From: Branchiostoma floridae
Taxonomy: Eukaryota; Chordata; Leptocardii; Amphioxiformes; Branchiostomatidae
Direction: 5' to 3'
NCBI RefSeq assembly: GCF_000003815.2
Contig: NC_049995.1
Coordinates: 15,392,660 to 15,440,450 of the forward strand
DNA: 47,791 bases
Positions 40,851-47,791 of this stretch are shown here, one piece after another. Both the position numbers and the translations under genes were made by a program. The notes beneath the pieces are model-generated. The model was not told the origin of the DNA, made no database searches, and saw only the letters and a list, made by a program, of their open reading frames with translations. Position 1 is the stretch's first letter. Each line of letters opens with the position of its first letter.

Positions 40851-41178
40851 AGCTAAGGGCACAACCCGCCGTACTTGCAACTGCGTGGTTGTCTACGTGC
40901 CAAAACGTGGGCAATCGCACAGAGATTGTACGTTGTAAGCACGTACAACTCACCACTTGCGCAACGAACGATGCACGCAACCGGCTGACGACCAGGCGTG
41001 GCGTGCAGACCACATACTTACACCTTAGCTTGCGCAACCTTGTGAGAGACGTGCGTTGAGACGTACTCCCTCCCTGCTCTTGCCAGTCCTTCCCCACGTT
41101 TTCGGTAATACGTGGCGGACGTGAACTCCCAAAAAACGTACGGACAAAAAGCACGTACGGCGAGTTATGCCCCTAGCT
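40851..41178. mobile_element. 328-bp TIR element inserted in gene C promoter-repeat copy 1
   Basis: Ends AGCTAAGGGCACAAC and inverted GTTATGCCCCTAGCT, with a TAA direct repeat at 40848-40850 and 41179-41181. Copies 2 and 3 of the surrounding tandem unit show the empty site (GCATGGTATGGGTAACTTG), which proves insertion. The 3-bp TAA duplication suggests a PIF/Harbinger-like family. No ORF of transposase size. Confidence 0.85.
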
Positions 41179-41500
41179 TAAGGGTAACTTGTCTGCACTC
41201 CCTACGACCTATGACCCATATACTGTACACGTATACTTAAGGCCTGATACAGTTGCAAAACCAGTTCCATTCCTCTGGGGGCAATGTCGCCATGGTTACC
41301 AAATTATAAAGGACGGTAGTGTCCCCTTATTAGAGGCCGTGATAGACAAAGGTATAGGGACTTGCATCTACAGCGTACATGGATATGCTATTCCGTAAAC
41401 GTACCCGCGCAGTGTAAGCAAAGACCTGCCGGAATACGCTAATAACTTATTGTAGGCTTTTTGCTGCTAAAAGAAGACATATTTAAGGTTGGTAGCCAAC

Positions 41501-41688
41501 ATGAGCTCCAGAAAGCCGATGAATGTTTCAAATGGGGGTAGGAGTAAAGAATGGACGGAGCAGTCTATCGGATAAACAAGTCACAAGAGACAGCCGGCTC
41601 GAAAAAGTCGACAAGACTGAAGACAAGAAACGTCTGATGATCTCCGTACATATCAGCAATGTGCTGTACTACACGTATGTTCGACCGC
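41501..41688 (+). pseudogene. Gene C first-exon copy 1 (frameshifted, no donor)
   Basis: ATG AGC TCC start like copy 3, but an extra G (AATGGGGGTAGG) shifts the frame and gives a stop after 24 codons. The original frame resumes downstream (KVDKTEDKKRLMISVHISNV) until the unit breaks at TACTACACG. It cannot supply the first transmembrane helix end or donor. Confidence 0.75.
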
Positions 41689-42017
41689 ATTGCATGGTAT
41701 GGGTAACTTGTCTGCCCTCCATAGCTACGACCTATCACCCATATTCACGTATACTTAAGGCCTGATACAGTTGCAAAACCGGTTACATTCCTCTGGGAGC
41801 AATGTCGCCATGGCTACCAAATTGGAAAGGACGGTAGTGTCCCCTTATTAGAGGCCGTGATAGACAAAGGTATAGGGACTTTGATCTACAGCGTACATGG
41901 ATACGCTATTCCGTAAACGTACCCGCACAGTGTAAGCAAAGACCTGCCGGAATACGCTAATAACTTATTGTAGATTTTTGCTGCTAAAAGAATACATATT
42001 TAAGGCTAGTAGCCAAC

Positions 42018-42200
42018 ATGAGCTCCAAAAAGTCGATGAATATTTCAAATGGAGTAGGAGTGAAGAATGGAGGAGGCAGACTATCGGATAAAGAAGTCAC
42101 AAGAGAAAAAAGGCACGAAAAAGTCGACCAGATTGAAGACAAGAAACTTCTGATGATCTCCGTACATATCAGAAATGTGCTGTACTACATGTGTTCTGCT
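42018..42200 (+). pseudogene. Gene C first-exon copy 2 (intact frame, truncated before donor)
   Basis: Open from ATG through NGVGVKNGGGRL, KVDQIEDKKLLMISVHIRNV to LYYMC, then the tandem unit ends and unrelated sequence follows. No GT donor at the equivalent place. It might serve only as an upstream ORF or alternative transcription start. Confidence 0.65.
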
Positions 42201-42533
42201 GCATTGCATGGTATGGGTAACTTGTCTGCACTCCCTAGCTATGACCTATGACCCATATATACACGTATACTTAAGACCTGATACAGTTGCAAAACCGGTT
42301 ACATTCCTCTGGGAGCAATGTCGCCATGGCTACCAAATTATAAAGGACGGTAGTGTCCCCTTATTAGAGGCCGTGATAGACAAAGGTATAGGGACTTTCA
42401 TCGACAGCGTACATGGATACGCTCTTCCGTAAACGTACCCGCAAAGTGTAGGCAAAGAGCTGTCGGAGTACGCTAATAACGTATTGTAGATTTTTGCTGC
42501 TAAAAGAAGACCTATGTAAGGTTAGTAGCCAAC

Positions 42534-45500
42534 ATGAGCTCCAGAAAGGCGATGGATGTTTCAAATGGGGTAGGAGTAAAGAATGGAGTGACGAATGGTA
42601 GCCTACCGGACAAAGAAGTCACAAGAGACAACCGACCAAAAAAAGTCGACAAGACTGAAGACAGGAAACGTCTGATGACCGCCGTACATGTCAGCAACGT
42701 GCTGTACTACACGTGCCTGACTATGAACAAGGGGGCCTTACCGGTGAGATTTTTTTTTTCATTTCGACGAATTTTATTTCAACTTGTTCCTTCTACGATC
42801 AAGGAAGAAAAGAGCTCTTCAGAGAGGTCACAAAAATTCCATCCCAAAATCACAGTTTCTTCCAGATCCCTTCAGTGTCACTGATTAAAGGTAGTGGATG
42901 CTATCTGAAACGTCTGACCGTTTCCGAAATCATATCCAACTAGTTGCTTGAGTAACTGCTGCTTTTTGGCGCACTTGTGTATCTTGTACAAGTATTCAGC
43001 ATTTTTTCCGGAGCATAAGTCGGCCTGTTGTACTCATGGATCCGGTGGTCAACTCTCTCTCTACTTCTCTACTTTTTTTAGAATGTTTTATTTATACAAT
43101 GTACATTATATACATACATACATGGATATACTAAAACAACATTTCAGCCTGTTGTACCCTGCTGCAAAACTGGCTGAATCAAATTAGGTTCGGTCTTAAG
43201 ACCTTAATATATACAACATAACGTACTTATTGATAATCAATTCACACTAAAGCTAAAATAAACAATTATCAACCTTACCATTTGGTAATGACGTGACATT
43301 AAAAACAGATAAGTCAAAAATTATGCTGACAAAAGGTATGCTAAGCTTGAGCCTTCGTTTTAAACCTCTGTTGTGAACTTCATTACGTGTAGCTGGTAAC
43401 CAGCTTCGAAAAATGGGTAAATTAAACGTGGATTTCGCAAATTTAAACATGGATACTTCGTGATCTTGGGATACTGAATCAATAATGCGTCGACCAAGGT
43501 GAACAAGAGGAGTTAAAACCCTACAAAGATCTATTTGCACCATTATATTGTTGGAAGCAGGTTGATTAGACAACGTCCTGTCGTATGCAAATATCGTTCA
43601 GACAACTCGTTACAAGCAGTTCGTCGTCCTGCACACGTACACCTTAAAGGTGCCTTAAGTCTTAAGGCCTTAATATAAAAAATGTAACATACTCATTGAT
43701 AATCATTTCACACAAAGGCTAAAATAAGCAATTATCAACCTTACCATTTGGTAATAATGTGACATTAAAACAGACTATAAATCAGTATTCAATAGTGTGG
43801 ACAAGTATGGAATAGCGTTGTGTTTGTACCTATCCTATCTCGCAAAAGGTATGCTAACCTCCAGCCTTCGTTTTAATCCCCTGTTGTGAGCTTCATTACG
43901 TGTAGCCTTCAACCAGTTTCGAAAAGTGTGTAAATTAAACATAGATTTCGCAAAGATAACCTTGGATACTTCGTGATCTTGGGATACTAAAGATGAGGTG
44001 TAGACTAAGGCGAACAAGAGGGGGTAAAAACATGCAAAGATCTATTTGCACCATTATATTGTTGGAAACAGGTTGATTAGACAACGTCCTGCCATATGCA
44101 ATTATCGTTCAGACAACTCGTTTAAGCAGTTCGACGTCCTGTACTGACACGTACACCTTAAAGCCCCTTTACACGAGAACCGGAGTGAGCCGGAATGACG
44201 TCTGAATAAAAGTCTATGCATATTCCTGGGAATTCGTAGTGCATTCTAAAAATTCTCATTGGATTCCAGATATTTGTGTCTATTCTTGTTTTTGTCATGT
44301 TCAAAACTTTGCAGGTGCATTTGAGGGTAGAAATATCGAATGGCAGTCAAAGGATATTGTAGCTCTTACTCTAACTGCAGTACGACCGCATTCTAAGGCG
44401 TTCCAACATTATTCGAAACATCCTGATCCCATTCGATGAAGAACCGACCGGCCACAAGAATGAACACAGATTTCTGGAATGCTGTTTGTCCATGCCCTGT
44501 CGTTGTTCAACCACCGTCACATTTGGCGAAAATCGATCGGACGACGAATCTGCGGCGATCGCCCGAGCCTCCCTTATAATAATAGCTTTATTGCACAACA
44601 ACTGTACAAGGTACAAAGTTTGGCTTATATGTGACAGGGACGGTTTTCAGGTGAAAAATACGTGCAACCCTCTGTCGATCTTAAATATGGCCGATCTTCC
44701 ATCGATACGCCCGAAGATCGTGGATAATGTTACTGGGGTATTGATAAACTTTGAATCTGTGTGATAACGTTGTATATTTGTGTGTGTGTGTGTTTGTGCT
44801 AGCCCATGTGTCTATGCGTTGTGTGCGTGTGTATCTGTGTGTTTATGTATGTGCACAGCCTGCAAATGCAATAAGATAATAAACAACCTACTCTACTCAC
44901 AGTATCTTGCCAAGCGTTTTGAAATCAGCAACACTCTGTGGGGACATATCATCACTACCACAGCCTTGCTGCAGTTCGTGGGAGGACCGCTATTCGGCAG
45001 GTTCGGCGACGTGTACGGAGGGCGACTGTCACTGACGCTGTCGTGCGTTGCCATGGCAACATGGGCGGCCATGTTGTCTGTGTCTACCTCGTTCCAAGGG
45101 GTACTCCTGTCGACTGTTCCGTTAGTGTTCTCTCACGTTCCCACAGGTATGGCAACATGTTTATAGAATATGTTCCCTGTTCTCCTAATTTTTGCTTCGT
45201 TTTTTAGTAGATATAAAGATAGAAATCTCGAAAGTATTAGCCGGTGTACCATCCAGGTAGTAGTATACAGCAGAGAAGCGACTGTATATAGTGTATATAA
45301 AGTTCTTAAAACACTACAAAAGTAGTAGTCACTTTAAACGTTTCGGTGTCTGTTAGATACCATCATCAGGGTTAGAATGACTGGATCTACTTATCGGTGC
45401 TACTTATAGCCGATGTTACAGCTATAAGTAGCAGTAAGAAGTAGCTCCAGTCATTCTAACCCTGATGATGGTGTCAGTGACAGACACCGAAACGTTGATA

Positions 45501-46863
45501 GTGAGTACTGCCATTCTCCTTTTTTTAAAGATCTTTTAAGACCCTAGCTACATTGAGTATTTGCCAAACTGATGAAATTATTTACGGAGTGCTTTTATCA
45601 GTTCCCTGCCTTTTTCCCCAGCGCATCAGATGGTGATCTCTGACGTCACCGATGACGCGTCCCGTTCCGTAGAGCTGGGTGCGTTACGGGTGTCCATGCC
45701 TGTCGGCAGCATGATCGGGTCAGCGCTTGGGGGGATTCTTACTGAGACCTATGGGTATGCATTGTCATATCTTTACTCTGTGACTGGAGGGTAGCCTCCG
45801 TCGACGAAGTATTGTACTCGGTCATGTCTTGAGTGTTTGCACCTATTTCGCTATGTTCCGTTCGTCGCATTCGTACGTGGTTTGGCATGTCGTCTGTACT
45901 CTGTTGCGCTGTGGTGTAACGACAACGCTGACGTCGTTGACCAACTTTTTTGGGTATCCCTGACAAAGTTGAATATTTTTTTTCTTTATTTGCAATACGT
46001 GTGTTGACAGACGGGGACACTTGTGGCATTGCACTCAAGTTTGTAACATTTTTTAACAATGCCACATACAATGTACAGATAGCAAGTACAGAGTACAGAC
46101 AGAAGGCAAAGGTAGTCTTTTACCTCTCGACCAAAGCCAGGTACGCACTCTTACACCTGGGTGAAGTGAGGAAGGCCGTGTAAAGCTTAAGCGCGGGCAC
46201 GCCAGTAGAAAAAGCACTAAATTTGGTTTGTTCTACATTATAAGTCCTTTGCTAAGTAAAGAAATATTTCCGTTAAAACAGACAGTGCTTTTATTTGTTG
46301 TTCATTCGCACCTTGACAGAACAACGACCACATTCATGTTCACCGCCATGCTGTCCTGCGTGTCCGCTGTGCTCAACTGGATGTACATTCCGATACAGAC
46401 AAAACAATACCGTGGAAACAAAAGGCTGTTTCCAAAAAGTAAGCTGTCTCTTAAACCCGTTGTACCTTATGTGATGTCAGAGCTTTGTGGTTCAAGTGAA
46501 AGTTGACCTGTTCTATGCTCGCGGCTGTTGCAAATTTACTCCCACATTCGATGGGCTTTGCAGTGGTATGCAACTTTTACATGAGAAATACCCCAAACTC
46601 ATAACAATACACACACTCACAAGGGTTAAATATGTCCATCCCGTATATAAACGGGTTCAGCAAGACAATGGCTAAACTGTCCCATCGGCATTGCATTGCA
46701 TCTGAGTATTGAGATATTGATCTTCTAAACACTTCCCTGCGAACCATTGCTGCATACAAAAAGTTTGACTCGCTTTGTCGTGTTATTCTAGCTGCCCAGT
46801 CCCTACAGTAGGTGAACATGTCTCTCATGTAGGTTGGTAATTACAGTTATAGAGGGCCTTGTA

Positions 46864-46941
<78 letters not shown>

Positions 46942-46946
46942 GATAC

Positions 46947-46992
<46 letters not shown>

Positions 46993-47267
46993 CAGCAATG
47001 TATTTGTGTATATGTTGCATTGTTAGTATCACTGAAAAACAACCAAGTTGTATTTTGTCCACACTAGAGAGACAAATCTTCAACATTCACGAGATCGCGA
47101 GACTGTTGAAGATCCCAGCTGTGGCCCACATTTTGTGGATCAACTTTGCGTTCATCATGGCGAACATCATCATTCAGAACTCCTTCCCCATCATCGTCAG
47201 AGACACGTTTGGGATGGGGCCTCAGGAGGCCGGGATGTTTACCATGTATAGCAACATCTTTACTGTG
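42534..47267 (+). CDS. SLC22A18: Gene C: SLC22A18-like major-facilitator transporter (3' end outside window)
   Basis: Exons 42534-42743, 44903-45146, 45622-45754, 46320-46438 and 47068-47267, phases 0, 1, 2, 1, 0, all GT...AG. The protein starts MSSRKAMDVSNG with a hydrophilic N-terminus and enters the first helix (LMTAVHVSNVLYYTCLTM). ALP/YLAKRFEISNTLWG crosses the first junction. The second exon has the MFS signature LFGRFGDVYGGR between helices 2 and 3. The next exons give HQMVISDVTDDASRSVELGA, VGSMIGSALGGILTETYG, then YIPIQTKQ and a central loop, and LKIPAVAHILWINFAFIMAN starting the second half. The order and the QMVISD, GSALGG and YIP blocks fit SLC22A18/ORCTL2, an orphan organic-cation-type transporter. 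About 302 residues are in the window; the last helices lie to the right. Confidence 0.88.
42744..44902 (+). other. Gene C intron 1 with a 480-bp tandem duplication
   Basis: After a GAAACGTCTG repeat copy (42907-42972) two copies of one segment lie at about 43190-43655 and 43662-44165 (GATAATCAATTCACAC, ATCAACCTTACCATTTGGTA, ACTTCGTGATCTTGGGATAC, ATTATATTGTTGGAA, CAGACAACTCGTT). At 44160-44420 is text related to 27060-27150. A minus-strand LINE-tail-like block lies at 44573-44640. Short TG repeats are at 44775-44850. Confidence 0.75.
43190..44165 (-). repeat. Tandem duplicate carrying similar minus-strand frames
   Basis: Minus-strand frames at 43253-43573 and 43835-44017 share SQDHEVS, FAKS, ATRNE and HNRGLKRRL. 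They may be a decayed unknown ORF copied with the DNA. No family recognised. Confidence 0.45.
45340..45493. repeat. Inverted pair of hammerhead-like motifs
   Basis: Plus copy: CTGATGA at 45462-45468, extra T, GGTGTC/GACACC stem, GAAAC at 45489-45493. Minus copy at 45340-45369 with one mismatch in the stem. Between them CTATAAGTAGC/GCTACTTATAG blocks also pair, so the whole is a foldback. Lies in gene C intron 2. Confidence 0.65.
46000..46195 (-). mobile_element. SINE, 5' part missing
   Basis: The minus strand carries ACACGGCCTTCCTCACTTCA, CCCAGGTGTAAGAGTGCGTA and ends GCCACAAGTGTCCCCGTCTG, matching the body and end of the copy at 27607-27893. Confidence 0.75.
46866..46990 (+). repeat. (ATCT)n followed by (TA)n microsatellite
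   Basis: ATCT units at 46866-46940, then ATACAG, then a TA run to 46989. It ends 78 bp before the acceptor of gene C exon 5. Confidence 0.95.
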
Positions 47268-47390
47268 GTAAGCGTGGGCACTGCGTTCTTCTTCTTTTTC
47301 TCTAACGAGTTTGCTCAGTGCTAAAAGACCACCTCTTGGCAACTTTGCAAGGACATCCTTTTGGGATGGAGCCACGTTTGGGATGTTTGA

Positions 47391-47490
47391 TACGTTTGGG
47401 ATGGGGTCACAGGAGGCCGGGATGTTCTTCGTGTATAGCAACATCTTTACTGTGGTAGGTGAAACACTGCGTTCTTTTCTTTTTCTCTAA
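47391..47490 (+). repeat. Partial tandem copy of gene C exon 5 end with donor
   Basis: TTTGGGATGGGGTCACAGGAGG, GTATAGCAACATCTTTACTG and TGGTAGGTGAAACACTGCG copy 47208-47305. The donor GTAGGT is intact. A smaller TTTGGGATG-containing stub occurs at 47360-47390. Confidence 0.85.
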
Positions 47491-47791
47491 AGGTGGGTTC
47501 ACACGTGCATATATACTAGTATTCACGTCCGTTTAGAAGTTTTAGCCTCCACCAGGCTCCTCATGTCGACGGAAAAATGATAGAAATTGCACAAATAAAG
47601 CAAGATAACATGCCAGTAATGTGAGCTGGTTGTAACCCACACTCATCGGACAGCTAGCTCTATTGGCATGTTATGTGTCTATACTTGTCCAGTTTCTACT
47701 ATTTTCCACCTGTGGGGCCTGGTAGAGACTTAGAGCCTCATACGCACCTCAAACGGACTTGAATATTTTACGCTGTGTGACCCCCCACTGG
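47489..47791. mobile_element. Long-TIR palindromic MITE, copy 2 (reaches window edge)
   Basis: Same family as 22267-22579: AAAGGTGGGTTCACACGTGC, CCTCCACCAGGCTCCTCATG, ATGTTATGTGTCTATACTTG and GGGGCCTGGTAGAGACTTAG up to CTGTGTGACCCCCCACT at the edge. Confidence 0.75.

Larger units (their letters stand above)
40835..42720 (+). repeat. Triplicated 516-bp unit: promoter plus first exon of gene C
   Basis: Copies: about 40835-41688 (with the 328-bp insertion), 41689-42200 and 42201-42720. Shared landmarks: GCATTGCATGGTA, CACGTATACTTAAG, TCTGGGAGCAATGTCGCCAT, GGACGGTAGTGTCCCCTTAT, ACGCTAATAACTTATTGTAG, GTAGCCAACATGAGCTCC. Start codons fall at 41501, 42018 and 42534 (spacing 517 and 516). Only the third copy continues to the splice donor. 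Confidence 0.92.

Noticed and set aside
46834-47067. Ser/Ile/Tyr-rich frame
   Set aside because: Produced by the ATCT and TA microsatellites.

Overview
This is animal nuclear DNA, most likely from a lancelet (Branchiostoma) or another invertebrate deuterostome. The genes have many short exons with GT...AG junctions and compatible phases. The introns are full of tRNA-derived SINEs, LINE tails, MITEs and microsatellites, and there are two assembly gaps (18550-18702 and 37776-38385). The species is inferred from gene content and repeat style; no search was run. All three genes lie on the + strand. Exon models were built by hand from splice sites, phase and protein homology. || Gene A (1-7607) is the C-terminal part of a polycystin-1-family protein: the last linker helices, the first channel helix, the extracellular polycystin (TOP) domain and the six-helix cation-channel pore. 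Its third intron-bounded interval holds a 3-kb foldback-type transposon with about 120-bp subterminal tandem repeats. || Gene B (10157-40337) is a neighbouring paralogue modelled in 35 exons that stay in frame for 2,116 codons. In order it encodes a signal peptide split by an intron, a short Cys-rich segment, an F5/8-type C (discoidin) domain, a REJ-like region, a PAN/apple domain, an F-type-lectin-like domain, a long REJ/GAIN region, a GPS with an HL/T cleavage motif, the first membrane helix, PLAT, helices 2-3, and finally the end of the channel. Exons for helices 4-6 and the first half of the TOP domain, present in gene A, are absent and probably lie in or were lost at the 37776-38385 gap. 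The last two exons and the intron between them are nearly identical to gene A, which points to recent duplication or gene conversion. Genes A and B look like a tandem pair of adhesion-receptor/channel fusions; carbohydrate- and protein-binding domains on the ectodomain would sense a ligand and the polycystin pore would transduce it. || Gene C (42534 to beyond the right edge) is a major-facilitator transporter closest to SLC22A18. Its first exon and promoter region are tandemly triplicated (unit about 516 bp), and a 328-bp TIR element sits in the first copy. || The most unusual property of the window is a recurrent pattern: short tandem duplications that repeatedly capture one edge of an exon with its splice site. 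There are five independent cases: gene A cassette exon, gene B discoidin exon end, gene B PAN exon start (about seven extra copies), gene C exon 1 and gene C exon 5 end. Other highlights are hammerhead-ribozyme-like cores in dispersed repeats, polyadenylation signals lying in repeat sequence, and a polycystin pore with Ser where the channel-forming relatives have the filter Asp.
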